From: Brachionus plicatilis | Taxonomy: Eukaryota; Rotifera; Eurotatoria; Ploima; Brachionidae | Reading direction: 5' to 3' | Assembly (NCBI GenBank): GCA_010279815.1 | Contig: QEOQ01000226.1 | Coordinates: forward strand, 224,307-283,965 | Length of the DNA stretch: 59,659 nucleotides | Shown here: in pieces, positions 10,484 to 23,700 of the stretch | Layout of the letters: each line of letters opens with the position of its first letter | Numbering within the stretch: the stretch's first letter is position 1 | Notes under the pieces: generated by a model | What the model was told of the DNA's origin: nothing | Database searches by the model: none | The model's input: only the letters and a program-made list of their open reading frames with translations | Made by a program: the position numbers and the translations under genes

Positions 10484-12159
10484 CAGTTCTTCTCAAAATT
10501 TTAAGACACTTGAATTTTTTCAATAATTAATTCTATTTGCATAAAAAATCAAACGTAAAAAAAATAATTGATTTAATTTTAATGTTTTATTTACAAAATT
10601 TTTGTATTGGCTATCAATTAAAAAAAAAATAAAAAAAAGATATCATCTATAACACGAAATATTTACAATTTAACTTTGACAGGTAAAAAAACTATTTTCG
10701 GATATTGTACAATAAATATTAGACACTTCTAAATTTAATACTTAAAACTCCCCCCGTTGGCTTTTATACATGCTTTAATTCTAACTGGCATAGACTCGAC
10801 TAATTTTACACATAAATCAACCCCTATTTCATTCCAATACTTATCCACAAGGTGATCCAACTCGGCTAAATTGGGTATGGTATGGCTAGATAATTTTTGA
10901 TCAATAATCGCCCAAATGTTCTCAATTGGGTTCAAGTCTGGACTTCTAGCTGGCCACGACATGACAGAAATTGAATTCTCATTAAACCAATTGGTAATTG
11001 AGCCGGCTTTATGACATGGAGCGTTGTCTTGTTGGTAATACCAATCACTATGATCATTGATCAATAAGTCTCTGGACGGTATAAGTCGATTTTCAAGAAC
11101 GTCAAGGTAAGAATGTTGATTCATTCGATTGCTATATATCTTATTTAGTCCAGTACCGCTCGCAGAAAAGCACCCCCATATTCCTACTGAGCCACCACCA
11201 GCTTGAACTCTAGGTTGAATGAACCGTGCTGCGTATTTTTCAGTGCTTAGTCATCTTACTTTGATTTTTGTCTTTCTATTAATCAACTGAAAGATAGATT
11301 CGTCACTAAAAATCACTTTAGACCACTGTGTGTAAGACCAATTAACATATTTTTTACACCATCTAACTCTAGCTCGCCTATCTTTATCAGAAAGTAAAGG
11401 CTTTTTAGTTGCGTCATAAGAGTTCAAGCCGTATTCCAAAAGACGCCTCGAAACAGTAGAAACACTTGCAGTTTTTGAGCAAGATAAAAACCATTTTGCT
11501 TTTCAATTTCTCAATGACAATTTTGGATTTATTCTGAACATTTTAAACAATGTATTGTCGTCTCTTTAGGACGAAATTCTTGAGCGACCAGATCGGTATC
11601 GATTTTTAATGCTCCCAAATTTTATGTAATTGGTCAATGTTGTCCGAACACATGTTCGAGACACTTTACAAAGCCTAGCTATTGTAGAAAAATTATGTTT
11701 TTGCTTAAAGTAACTAACAATAAGCCACTTTGTTTCATCTGTAATTAGTTTTTTAGCCATTTTTAGCTTTGTCTAATCTAACGAGCTTGTAGAATAAAAA
11801 TGAAACAATTTATTCTTAAGAACCTATTTATAATGATCAAAATTAGTTTAATAATCATTTAGAACATAAAAAGGACTGTTGAAAATGCTTAAATGCATAA
11901 GTTGAATGTCGAAAAAGTCAATGTCTTATATTTATTGTACAATATTTTTTTAATGTTTTCTTGTTGTATTTGCTTGTCTCGCATTTTTAAAAAGTAAAAA
12001 ATTTCTGAATGAATCAAATTATGATTTTTTATTAATTTACTATTATAGTTTTAATTTAAAAAAAAATTAGCGCAAAATATATCTCTATGTCTTTTACATG
12101 ACTTTAAAATATCAAGGTATAAAAAAATTAAGAGTGTCTTAAAATTTTGAGAAGAACTG
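10484..12159. mobile_element. Tc1-family DNA transposon, full length
   Basis: Terminal inverted repeats begin CAGTTCTTCTCAAAATTTTA and continue with AGACACT at both ends. They sit inside a TA target duplication (10482-10483 and 12160-12161). Length is 1676 bp, usual for Tc1. The transposase frame runs on the minus strand between the repeats. The ends match over at least 25 bases, so insertion was fairly recent, but the transposase has stops. Confidence 0.9.
10735..11760 (-). pseudogene. Tc1 transposase, inactivated by three in-frame stops
   Basis: Cut-and-paste transposase. The start MAKKLITDETK at 11760 is followed by a helix-turn-helix region (SRTCVRTTLTNY) and a G-R-S-R hook-like motif. 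A second HTH part reads TASVSTVSRRLLEYG. The catalytic triad is visible: D in FSDES, D in QQDNAPCHK, E in PDLNPIENIW. The last two are separated by 34 residues (DD34E), which defines Tc1. Reading frame is kept throughout, but stops occur at about 11566-11568, 11503-11505 and 11251-11253. Thus the copy cannot make a full protein. The small number of lesions suggests functional relatives may still exist elsewhere in the genome (inference). Confidence 0.88.
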
Positions 12160-12488
12160 TAGTTTTTTTAATTCTTGTAAATAAAAAGAGTTATTTGAAG
12201 AGTATATTTTACAAAAATTCAAAGCAATTTATCTAGATATCATTTATTTTACCTTAAAAAAATAAGCTCATATTCTAAATTCTTATATTAAATAAGTTAC
12301 ATTTAAAATTTATACTTGACATTTTTGAATGATTTTAAAAATAACAAAAATTCGCCTTTTTATCTGTCTTTGGTCGGAATACATATCCAAAAAAATTATA
12401 AATAAAACTTTTTTAACAAATCCTAAAATTGATAAAAATGAATTCTAAAAAAAAATAATAAGTGTCAGTAGATTTGGTTTTTGTTATT

Positions 12489-15400
12489 TTAAATTATTTT
12501 TTTGCCAGTTCCAAACAAAAAGTAAATGATAAAGCCGAAAAAGCAAAGGCCAGCTGTTTGATTGAAAACAATGGACCAACTCTTAGTAGTTTCGAGAACG
12601 TATCCGGAAAATTTAACACCTATGAACCCTGGCAATGCTCCAATGGTGTTCATGACACCGAAAACTGAGCCGGCATATTTTGGCGCCAGATCCTGTGGGT
12701 TCACCATTATTCCGGCATTGTGAAATCCGCAGCACGCCACCGTGCAAGCCATCAAAAACAAAGCTGACGAATACGTCTTAACCTGAGATATCAGCACCAA
12801 AAACAAGCCTGAACCACACAGCGAAACAAAAGCTGTAAACTTGCGCACACATGTCACTGATTGTCGCCTGGCGATCAGTCTATCCGCAAGCCATCCGGCA
12901 AATATTGTGCTGGGCATCGAAATCAACCATGGCACCACATTGAATATCCAGCCTCTGGAACCTGGGTAATTTTCTTGAAAATATGTGGGCAACCATGTCA
13001 GCAGCATGTAATAAGCATTGTTCTGGCACACATGGGCAATTATCAATGACCTGCAAAAATTCGATCAGAAATGAAAATTTTTTTTATAAGTGACTATTCA
13101 CACAGTATGTGTTAATATAATTTTTTTATTGGAACATACTGTGTCAATATTCCAATTTTATTGACACAATTAATATCATATATGGTAAAAATAAATCTTG
13201 AGCCATCAAAAATTTTATATCTGAATATTCAAATGTTGACTTTTTAAAAAATATTTATATAATAATTTTATTTGGCGCCTATTGCTATAAAACCCGATCA
13301 ATATCCAAAGCTAATTATACTTTGTATATTTTATAAAGGGCAACTTTTTTTTTATATTTAAATTTCGGATTGTTTTAATTAAAAAGGCAAAGAAATAAGC
13401 TAAATAATTAGGAGAATAAAATTTTTAATATTACTGATTAATTTTTGAAGAAAACTTTTATAAAATTATGCAATTTTTTTTTAATGAAAAATATAACATA
13501 AAATATTCAACGTACAAAATTTTTAAACTTTTAAAATAAAAAAAAATGCGCCATGTTAGTTCAATTCAAATTTTTTAATTTTTTTTCTTAACAGCTATTA
13601 TCGTTATTAAAGTTCCAGTTATAATTTTTTTTTTTTTTGTCTGAAAAAGAAGCAATTTTTTTTTTATATTCGAATCACTTTTTTCATTTCGAAAAATTCG
13701 AATAGAATATAAGCTTTTAATGACCATTCTTTCTTATATACGAGTAAATACGATAGTTACACCTAAATTGAGAAAATTTTAAAAATAAATTAAAAGTATA
13801 CACAGGTCTTTTATAAAAGGTACAGAAAGGGCTAAATTACGTAATTTTATCTAATTTTTAGTAAGCCTATCTAATTTTAAGTGAATGTTGGTCGGTAAGG
13901 ATATGAAATTTTACCAAAAATTACGTAAGATTACATTAAAAAACGTAACTTTTAGTAAGATCTTTCTAAATTGCTTACGGCCAAAAAAATGAGGATTTTG
14001 GTAAGAAAAATATAAAATTAGCTTCTTTTCAAAAATATTTAATTGATTTTATTATGAAAAATTAAAAAAAAAATGATTTATATTTTCATTATAAAATTTT
14101 ACCAAATAAATACCAAAAATCATCTAATTTTACGTAAAATTAAGTAAGCAATCGCAATTCCCAAAATAAAGTCCAAGTCATTAAAAAAAAAGTCCAAGTC
14201 CGGACTTCGAAGTTTAGGTCACCAAAATAAAGGTCATCAACCAAATTTTCTAAATCTTATAACAGATTGATAAAAAATTAAGTATTAAGCAAGTAATGGT
14301 CTTTTTAAATTCATGGGTTCTTTTCAAAATTTAAAAAAAAAATAATAAAAGTCTCAGCTCGATTTTAAAAAAAAAAAGTCCGGACTTTTTTTTTGTCAAT
14401 TGCAATGAATAAAATCTACAACTCTAATTGTGAACGATGAAAATGAAATGAATGAAGATTTTATTAAAAATCTTTTTTAACACACTTCCAGTTTTTTTAC
14501 ACTAATCTAGTTATATTACCAATAGAACAATTTTAGAACGATTTTACTAAAAGTTACGTATTTTAATATCTTACGTAATTTTTGTTAAAATTACATTACC
14601 GACTAATATTAATTTAGCCCATTCTTCACCTTTTATAAGAGCCCTCTATGATATTTATCATTTAATAAAAATCAGTTTCTAAGCAAATTATTTGATTTCA
14701 TTTGATTCAACATAATTAATCTTTGGACTTTATGAGACAAAAATTAATAAAAAAAAATCTAAATGAAAAAAAGATGCCAAAATTTTTTGCTAGATTAGAC
14801 TTATATTAAGTCTCAATTGATATTTTTTGTAATTAATTTGTATCATAAATATATTTTTGTAATGAAATTCAACATTTTATATTTGATGTGTCAATAAAAT
14901 TTTTTAATAGAGCCACTCTTATTTTTCACATAAAATTTACCAGAATGATGGTTTGGAGAGGAGGTCCTTCCACGGAACACTGTTTGATTGACTAGGCCCA
15001 CTGGCTGGATCTTCAGGACTGAGCACGGATTCTTTGGCATTTATTATGTTGAGATGTGCGCGGGACTTGAGCAGCACATGATTTCTGTAATAAATGACCC
15101 AGCAAAGGCACATTATTCCAATCAACTGAAAAGTGTATCTCCATCCGTATTCTTCAAGAATTATGGAAGCAAACATGCCACAAAAAAGAGTCCTTTAGAG
15201 GCCAGCATAAAAAAGCATTTTTGGTTGATCGAGCTAAATCTTACCCTAAATGCTGACCGGATGTGATGAAGCTGAAGGTGAAAGCTCGTTCGTTCTCGAC
15301 AATCTTTTTGGATACCAAACTGCTGGTGCCAGGGTAGTGGAAGCCCTGAAAGCCGCCTGTGAGACAACGAATGAGAGTTATCAGAAGAAGAACTGTGTGC

Positions 15401-15872
15401 TTGTCTGTGCTGAGAATGGTGACGTAGGGAAGAAAAAATGTGAGAAACGACCAGACTATGGCCGCGTAGAAAATGATCAAATCTCCGCCAATTTTGTCGC
15501 TGAAAAAGCCGCCCGGCACCTGGGTGACCGGGTAGCCGTAGAAAAAACTTGAGAGCAAAGTTGCCATTTGAGTCTTGTCATAGTTGAACTCCTTGGATAT
15601 TTCCAAGGCGCACACAGACATGATGGTTCGCACTGAAAACAAGCACATGGCACCAAAAAACAAAGTGAATGTCCAGGTTTTTTTCTCTTCTCTTGAAAAA
15701 ATAAATTTAAAAATAAGTTAAAATTTTTGTTGTTGTTGTGTCAATTTATTTTTTAAAATTGTTTTTACTTGGTCCATTTTTTGTTCTGAATTATGGCTTC
15801 GTCGGCTGATATCAGCGGCTGAATGAGTATGTTTGTTGTCGACGTGGGTAAAATGTGATTAGACGATGACAT
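12489..15872 (-). CDS. SLC17A9: SLC17-family vesicular transporter, SLC17A9 (VNUT)-like
   Basis: Major-facilitator anion transporter of 454 aa. Exons (minus order): 15872-15769, 15691-15245, 15192-14941, 13050-12489, stop at 12489. All introns are GT-AG and all are phase 2; the third is 1890 bp and holds a MITE. The ATG opens MSSSNHILPTSTTN. W-T-K-E-E-K-K-T-W-T precedes TM1. Then come V-C-A-L-E-I-S, S-S-F-F-Y-G-Y-P-V-T-Q-V-P-G-G and S-D-K-I-G-G (the loop 2-3 signature), G-G-F-Q-G-F-H-Y-P-G, and N-P-Q-D-L-A-P-K-Y-A-G with M-N-T-I-G-A-L-P-G-F near the C-terminus. These fit the nucleotide transporter subfamily better than sialin or vesicular glutamate transporters (my judgement). In animals SLC17A9 loads ATP into secretory vesicles or lysosomes using membrane potential. 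It is divergent from the SUN gene with 1.9 kb between them. Confidence 0.85.
13805..14644. mobile_element. MITE with long terminal inverted repeats in the SLC17A9-like intron
   Basis: The left end GGTCTTTTATAAAAGGTACA and the inverted right end GGGCTCTTATAAAAGGTGAA continue into about 130 bases of matching arms that include GGGCTAAATTA, GGTCGGTAA and AAAATTACGTAAGAT. The central part holds a separate AAGTCCGGACTT palindrome (near 14195 and 14376), also found at 57827. No coding frame. The duplication at the ends is unclear. The related ACGTAA-rich hairpin at 51833-51952 may be a distant relative. Confidence 0.75.
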
Positions 15873-17763
15873 GCCGAATAACTTCAACTTGTGGTATTTA
15901 CTTTTCATTCATTCAAATCGTTGGTGAGTGCTATACCATTTAAGGAGAATTATTCTAAAAATTAAATTCCATTTTATTGAAAAATTTATAATTTCTTTTT
16001 TTCTTTTTTTCAAGTTGTGCATGAGCTATAGCTAAGGTTGTCCTATTTATTTTTGATTAAAAATTAAAAAAAAATTATGAATAATAAAAATTAAAATTTA
16101 AAATATTTGCATTTTTTTTCTTTTCAAGTTATTTTGTTCTTATTGACTCATTGTGTGCAAGTGTGCGATTTTGGCCAATTTTTTTAATTTCTTTATAGGG
16201 ATGTTAAAAAATAGAATTTTCAAATATTTCAAAAATAATATGTTGCCATTCACCAATTTTAGCCTAACTTGGTTCTAAATGCATGGATAAAAATGCAAAA
16301 AAGTTTTTGTTTTTTGAGGTTTTTCATCAGCAGAATTCGATCCCGTGTGTCAAATGTCCCCGAAGGTTTTGCTAATTGATTTTGATAAATGACAAAAGTT
16401 GATTACAATTTGCTCTTGATCATTTTCTATGTGTATCTATTTTCAAAAGATCAACATAAAGAAATCTTTTTGCTTTTTCTCATTTCTTTCGGAAATAAAT
16501 TCCGATTAATTTAAAATTTTTAACAAGAATTAATTTAAGTTTAAGTGGTAAACCATTGTCAAAAACACTTTGAGAAAAAAGTGATTTTGATTTTAAATCT
16601 TCTTCTAAATGGTTTACAGATTTGTTTATAATTTTGAAATCAAAAAAATAATTTTTCAGATAAAGCCATCAAAAGCCACTCTGATTAAAATCCGATAGAG
16701 ATTTTCTGAAACATGAAAATGTTTGTGAAAAAAAAAATATTCAAAATGGAAGAAGAGACTGTGAGGGAAATTTTTAAGTTTTAGGAAAAAAATTTCTCCA
16801 GAAAAATTCCAGTCATAAATTAATTGTCTAAAAAAAGATTTTTATGTATTTTTGTAATTTAAATGGAGGCTGGACAAATTGTTAATTTAAAATTTGAAAA
16901 GCAGGAAATTTACTTTTTTTTACCTTTTTTACCACTATTTACTGGAGATTTTTTTCGGTTTTTTTCTTGAGAAATCCTAAACTAAAATCAAATTTTTTTT
17001 TAGCTAAATTTTTACTTAAAATTTGCTGCTTTAATTAAAATCTGATTCAATATGATCTGCCCTTTTGGGTCCTCAATTTTTCTTTATGTTAACTTGGAAT
17101 TTAGAATTTTTATGCCATCTAGACTTGGTTCTATTTATTTATTAGAGTTATATACTAATATTCTGTTTTTAATTTAGTCTAATAATATTTTAGCTACATA
17201 TTTAAAAAAAATATGAATTTTTAAATTTCTGATTTTAATGTGCTATTGTTTGGATAATTTTTAATTTTGTCAGATTAAATTATAATTTAAAAAAAAATAC
17301 TTTAACAATTACATGGTTTAGATTAAATAGAGTCTTAAATAGATTAAAAAAATTACGGTATTTAAAAAAAAATACTGTGAATTTTTTTTCATATAAAATT
17401 AAAATAATCTATTTATTTAACAAATTTAAAAGTAAAATGTTTCTTGATCTTAATTTATAAAAAAAAGAGATTATAAAATAATTTAAAAATTTAAAAATAG
17501 GAATTAATTAAGCTTGAGTAAAAGTGGCCGAGTTGTATGAAAAATTTTAAGAAGATAACTAGATAAAAAAATAATCCAAAAAACCTGGTCTAAATTTGAA
17601 CCAAGGACAAAATTGTTGATATAATTGTACAAGAAATAATTATGTTTTCGAGTCTACTGCGTTTGTTTAAAAAGTTAACATATGTAGAGAGTGGCATAAG
17701 AACGAGAGGCTGCATTTAAATTTAAAATTTAAAAAGCTTATAAAACTAGAGTAGAAAATTAAA
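15873..17763. other. Divergent intergenic region between SLC17A9-like and SUN genes
   Basis: Both genes start outward from here, so their promoters must lie in this 1.9 kb. It is AT-rich and I find no confident TATA box at a sensible distance from either ATG; TATAAAA at 17739 is only 19 bases from the SUN ATG. A T-loop-like GAATTCGATCCC near 16335 has no accompanying cloverleaf. Confidence 0.4.
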
Positions 17764-19904
17764 ATGGAAAATGCTAGCTATGGATTTATGGTTCCAAAAG
17801 TGCCGAACAAGACTGATTCAAGCAAAGCACATACTACATCAACGCCGTGCCATGACAAACAAAGCTCTCTGCCGTCCCAAGTAACCAGTTCAATGCACGA
17901 ATACTTTCTGAACGGTTCGGAAATAAACTCATCGCACAATGCCAAAAGTGCGCCAATTCTCGGCAGCAATATGAACATAAACAATTTGTCCAACTCAGAA
18001 TCACTTAATTACCAAAAAGTGCGCAAATTAATCAGCGAAACAGCTGAAAATACTGAAAAATTAATCAGAGAAAAAGAGAATATTCTTCAACATCTAAATT
18101 CAATAGATTTGTCCAAATACTCATTTCCGAACGAGTAAGTTCTGTTTAAAAAAATAAAAAAAAGCTAGTCTCACATCTAATTTTTTTGTTCTTTAGGAAA
18201 AAGCCACGAACTGATTATACTTATGCTAAATCGTAAGCAACACTCATCCTATTTATTTAAATTTAAATTTTCATTTTTAGAAGCAGCTATTTAACAGAAT
18301 GCAAAGAATTGGCAAACGACAACGTTGTAATGCCCAATTTGTGCCGTCGCGCGCGCCGATCACCGCAAAATTCTCTCAATCAAACAAACCCGGACGAATC
18401 GTCAGGAGTTTGTGGCAAAATAAAGACCTTTCTGAACAGGAGCACTGACGAAAAGCCAACCAACAAAAGTGTTCAAATTGAGCAAGTGGATGTCAGGCTG
18501 GAAAAAACGCCAAGCATTTCAACGACCACTACCACGACCACAATAAGCCGTGCTCAAGGGCGCACAAAAACGCCTACCAAATGCTGCTCATTTAAAATTC
18601 CTCTATTCTTTATTTTGCTAGCTCCCTTTTTGCTCTATGGCCTCAACAAACTGGACAAGAAAGAAAATTTGTACCACAACATAAACCACAACTACCTGCA
18701 CAAATACTTGGGCTTAAAAGTTGACCAGCACACGCTGGACTTGTACCGGGACCAAATGGACCATGTGAGTGATAGAGTTGAGCGATTTTTTACCAACTAC
18801 ATTCCACAAGCGTTCTATTTGGTCAAAAATAAGACCAGCATGATCAAGGACACAATAATTGAGTACAAAGACGCCACAATCGGTGGATTTGACTTGGCGT
18901 CCAATTTTTTCAAGAACGAGGACTTGGTCCAGAGTCTAGAGGCGATTAAGAAAAAAATTTTTGACGAGACCCTCTCCACACTCAAGGACACGAAAACAAA
19001 CGATGCCCAGATCAGACAAGAATTTGACCAAATATTCAACTACACGCTGACCATTATGACCAACAAGCTGGCCGATCATTTGGTTCAGTCGAAGCAGAGC
19101 TACGAGACCGAGCTCGGCCAAGTCAAACAAATGCTCAGCGACTTGGACACAAGATACCAAAAGCTGCTCAGTCAAATGCACCAGTCGAAGCCCAGTGGTG
19201 GCGACAAATCAATGGAAGACATGGTCACTTTCAAAAAAATCGAGGAGTACATTAACAAAACATTTTATTTGTACAATGCAGACAAGACTGGCATGACTGA
19301 CTTTGCCAGCGAGTCCGTGGGCGGCTCTATTTTGTTCACCAAATGCACAGAGGACTATGTGGACAATTCCAGATGGATCACGGTGCTGAATGTGCCCATA
19401 ACGAGGCTGTCAGTGTCGCCGCGGGTTGTCATCCAAGGCTCAATGCAGCCCGGCAACTGCTGGGCCTTCAAAGGCGCCAAAGCTGACCTCTTCATCAAAC
19501 TGGCTGCCAGGATTAGACCAAGCTCGTTTTCGCTCGAGCACATTCCCAAAGAGTTGTCCCTGACCGGGCTGATTGACAGTGCTCCGCAGAATTTCTCCGT
19601 GTATGGATATGAAAGCAAGGACTTGATAAATGACCATGCCAGACTGTTGCTTGGAAACTACCGCTATGACAATGAGTCCCAGAATACGCTGCAGTTTTTT
19701 AGTGTCCAGCACCAGCATGATAAGGCCATTTCGGTCGTGGAGCTCAAAATTGAGACCAACTCTGGCAACAAAGAGTTTACTTGTTTGTACAAGTTCAGGG
19801 TTCATGGAAAATTGTTCAAGTTGGTAAAGGACAGCGTAGAAGAGCAAGCTGCAAGCCATCCTAAAGATTTGCCCATTCAGGACGAGAAAAAAAGCGAGGT
19901 TTAG
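17764..19904 (+). CDS. SUN1: SUN-domain inner nuclear membrane protein
   Basis: LINC-complex protein of 676 aa that spans the inner nuclear membrane and binds KASH (nesprin) tails in the perinuclear space. Exons 17764-18134, 18197-18232 (a 36-bp micro-exon) and 18281-19904; GT-AG joins, both phase 2. The N-terminal nucleoplasmic half is polar, with a basic C-R-R-A-R-R patch and a Thr run. One membrane segment (about residues 242-258, I-P-L-F-F-I-L-L-A-P-F-L-L-Y-G-L) is followed by about 200 residues of coiled-coil-like lumenal sequence. The SUN domain at about 476-650 has E-S-V-G-G-S-I, P-G-N-C-W-A-F-K-G, L-E-H-I-P, S-A-P-Q-N-F-x-V-Y-G and T-C-L-Y-K-F-R-V-H-G, all family hallmarks. Codon use is clearly less AT-rich than the surroundings. 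Whether it is the orthologue of SUN1 or SUN2 cannot be told; the symbol is approximate. Confidence 0.92.
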
Positions 19905-20143
19905 TCTATTTTTTTTAGAATGCGATAACTTTTTTTTTCCTTTTTTTCTAATTTTTACATAACCAAAAAAAAATATTTAATTTTCAGTTTAATTTGGAAT
20001 TTATTGTGTTTGTAAATATGGTTTCAATTTGAAAAAAAAATTAAAATTTTTTGTCGCAAATTTGCTTATTTGATTTTAAAGTCTTCTAATTTTCAGTATC
20101 TCTATTACAATTGAGGAGAAAATGATGCAAAATATTTTTTTTA

Positions 20144-20149
20144 AATAAA
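20144..20149 (+). terminator. Poly(A) signal candidate of the SUN gene
   Basis: AATAAA 240 bases after the SUN stop codon, preceded by T-rich sequence. First clear match downstream. Confidence 0.35.
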
Positions 20150-20314
20150 AATGTAATTTCAAAGACACGTGTTAATTTTGTTTTTATTCTAAATTTGAAA
20201 TTAAATTGAAAATTTGAGTTGGTATTATTGGCAAACGCCTGTACTGCTAAAGTGTTTGTCAAAGTGCTTTAAATAGATTTTCTTAAGAATATTGTAAAAT
20301 TTTGCTGTAAAATT

Positions 20315-20767
20315 CAGAGTTGGGATCAGTTATAAAAAAATCAGTTTTCAGTCAGTATCAGTTTTTCGAGCATCAGTTCAGTATCAGTCTCAGTTAATGG
20401 CTATCAGTTATCAGTTAAAAATCAGTTAATTAGAAAAATGATACAATTAGTTTATTTATTAAACAGTTTATAAAAATTAAAGTCTAATTAACATTTAAAA
20501 CGGATATTTACATATATTTTTCATTCCATTTTAGAAACATTATATTTGATAAATTTTTATAAGTGAATCTACTTCTATGTGGTCTCATCAAAAATGTAGA
20601 CCCAGAAAAATATTTTTCGATAGGTGCCGAGCTGGCTTGAATCGAATAAAAACAGTTTTCAGTCAGTCTCAGTTAATTCAAAATCAGTTATCGGTCAGTT
20701 TCAGTTTAACTGATAACTGAAATTAACTGATACTGATCAGTTATTCAGTATCAGTTTCCCAACTCTG
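20315..20767. mobile_element. hAT-type MITE with ATCAGT-rich body
   Basis: Terminal inverted repeat CAGAGTTGGGA at both ends, flanked by a perfect 8-bp duplication GTAAAATT (20307-20314 and 20768-20775). Length 453 bp. The ends of hAT elements often read CAG-G/A-G-TTGGG, and 8 bp is the hAT duplication size. Inner sequence repeats TCAGTTATCAGT-like units in both orientations. No coding frame. Confidence 0.88.
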
Positions 20768-20775
20768 GTAAAATT

Positions 20776-23700
20776 TAGATCGAAAAAATTTATTAAAAAC
20801 TACACTTTTGATCAAAGTCGAAATCAAATTATTTAGATCACTAAGGCTTTAAAAAATCGGTGATGTGTCAATTTATAACGGAATAACTATTTTCATCACC
20901 ATTAAATCAGAATTTGGCATCAAATTTTTACTCAAATTTATCATCAAAATAAAAATTTTCCACCAAAATTAAATTTTTGTCATCAAAAATATTTTTTTTA
21001 CATCAATTTTTTTTTCTCTGAATCAAATAAAAAAAATTACGCTTCAAAACAAAATAAATAAAGCGTTTAATTAAAATTTTACTTCAAAATTAAATTACTT
21101 TGAAATAAATCAGCAATACGTTAAAATACTTGATAAATAAAAAAAAACTTAATAAATAAATAAATAAATAAAAAATAATAAAGTTGTCTATAATATAGGA
21201 GAATTTTAAATGATTGTCCAAGATATTCAAAATGTTAAAAATGCAAACATTTTATATTATATTGCTGTTCAGAATAATTTACTAAAATTCTGACAATGCT
21301 AGAACACTTGATGTTAGTGAAAAAAGAACTCGTGGTTGACCTAAACTAGTCAAAAAAGTTTAATTGAGATGGTTTTTTTTTTATATTTTATATTCCAATC
21401 GATTTTGGTTATAATAATTATTTTATTTAATGATAAAAAAATTTTTGATGCATACTTTCTATTTAATTAATCTAAATTTTCGTGTTTTTTGATGATGAAT
21501 TTATTTTAATTGATTCATATATATTTTTTTTGATGAAATTTTAAAAAATTTGGTGATGAAAATAAAAATATTTTGGCGATAAATTTCATTCTTTTAATGT
21601 TAAAATTTTGATGCTTTTTACTCAATTTTTTGATGATAAATTTTAGATATTTAATGATACAATAAATACCACCCAATTTATAAAAAAATTAATTCGTAGA
21701 AAATTAATAAAATAGAATAAAAATCATAGAGTAGATCTACACTGAGAAATTATGTGACAGAGTTTAATTAAAAAAATTAAGAAAAAAACGCAAAATTTTA
21801 CTAAATTAAATTAATTAATTTTTTTTATAGAACAAAATTCTAAATGTTTTTAATTTTTTTTTACTCTTGTAATAAATTTTTTTCAATTAAAATTTTCGTT
21901 TTTTGTAGATTTTAATGAAAATTTAAATATTTTTTTTAATTTATTGTCAAAAAAATTACCGGATATCATTTTTCTGAAAAAAAAAATCTGTGATTAATTT
22001 TCTATTAATTATTTTCATATATTTGTATCCTTTTAAAAAATTCTTTGAAAATAACTTCATTTCATTTTAAAGTTAGTACCAAAAAAACAATTTTTTATTT
22101 TATTTTTATAAAAAAACACAGGTTTTGCCTGTCATCCATTAAATATGTTCAATCTTCGGAATTTTTTTATGAAAAATAGCTTTGTCCTAAATACGAATTA
22201 ATTTAAATTTTTTTTTTTAATTTGACAAATATTGGAAATTATTTGATTTAAGATGAGATAAATTTAATTTTATTTTTAAAAATGAATAACAAATTTTTAT
22301 TACATGCTTTGAATTATTTTAACTAAAAAAGTGAACTTGAATTTTAAATTTCAATTAATAAATAAATAAAATAAATAGACAATGAAAATATATTACTTAT
22401 ATATTCAAGAAGATAAATTTTTATTTTTGAAACGAAAAAGCAAATGGTTCCCATAAAAAATATGTGTTCAGTTTAAAAATACTTGGCTAAGTTTCTTAAG
22501 CTGACAAGTTCACCAGAGCATTTAATTTAAATTCCTATGACATTTTAATTAAAACACTAAAAAGATAAAACCTTAAGCTATTTGAAAACAAAAATCACAC
22601 TTGCCTGGAAAATTTGAGTCTGAATGGTATATCAATGTTCGTGTTGGTCTTGATAGCCCAAGTAGCTATGGAATTCAATCGCTTGTTAATTTTTCAAAAA
22701 AGAAAAAATTCTTTATAATTAAAAAAAATAATAAAGTTGTCTATAATAAATTAAAAATTTTTTATTATAAAATTTATTTTATGTCATTTTTTTTATTCTT
22801 TCCCCGATATTTGAGATGATATACTAATATTTTTTTAATTCTAAGTTTCAAATTGAAAATAAATTATATGGTTCGTTTTTTTCTAAAATTTTTTATTTCG
22901 AAATATTCGAAAAGCAATCACCTTTCGTAAAAAAATATAAACTTTTTAATAACTTTTTCGTTAAAAAGAGCTTTCAAGAGAGCGTAATTATACGAATATG
23001 AAATCTTATTGCGTCAAAGAAAACATAATGTACATTTGATTGCCATTTACAGTGTTTGAATTTATCATTATTTAAGTAAATTTATAAAAAATGAATGAAA
23101 ATTTATGGCCGAAAAAAAAAAGATATTTTAGTAATTTTTACTTTTTTTTTTAAATCCGAAATTAATTTTTATTAGTTTTGATTGAATTTTTGTGAACCAT
23201 AAATCATATTAATTTAAAGCTAATTTTAAGTTTGGTTGTATTTCTAATAAATTACTTAAAAATTCTTTAATTTGGGCCTTTAATTTTTGGCTTATTTTTT
23301 TTTAAACTAACGTAAGTAAGTTAAAGTTAATTAAGGTTAAAAAATTGCTGAAATCCAATGATCAAGGATCATGTAAACACTTTAAATTCTCCAAAACATT
23401 TTTGATCAATAATTTATTTAAAATTTTTAAAAAATTGTTATTTAATAAGATTTGTGTTTCTATTTTGTATAAAAAATTCATTCTTGTATAATTAAAATAA
23501 ATAATTTTATAATTATTTATAAATTTATCTTAAGTTAAGTTATTTTTATTATTGTTTTTGGCATGTGAAATTTGAAAAATTTGTTAATAACTTTAAAAAT
23601 TTGCATCTGGCATTTAAAAGGTATGAACAAATTCATAAGTAAATTCAGTCAGGCTTGAATTTTTTAATTGATAAATACTTCTTTTTTGAACTTGAAAATT

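Noticed and set aside
12861..13049. Plus-strand frames opposite the SLC17A9-like and SUN exons
   Set aside because: They are antisense shadows of well-supported exons and match no family.
16330..16350. tRNA or tRNA-derived SINE suggested by GAATTCGATCCC
   Set aside because: No matching A box, acceptor stem or cloverleaf could be drawn around it.
22601..22819. 72-codon plus-strand open frame
   Set aside because: The first 25 codons look slightly coding-like, but there is no true ATG, no splice context and the rest is Lys/Asn/Phe low complexity.
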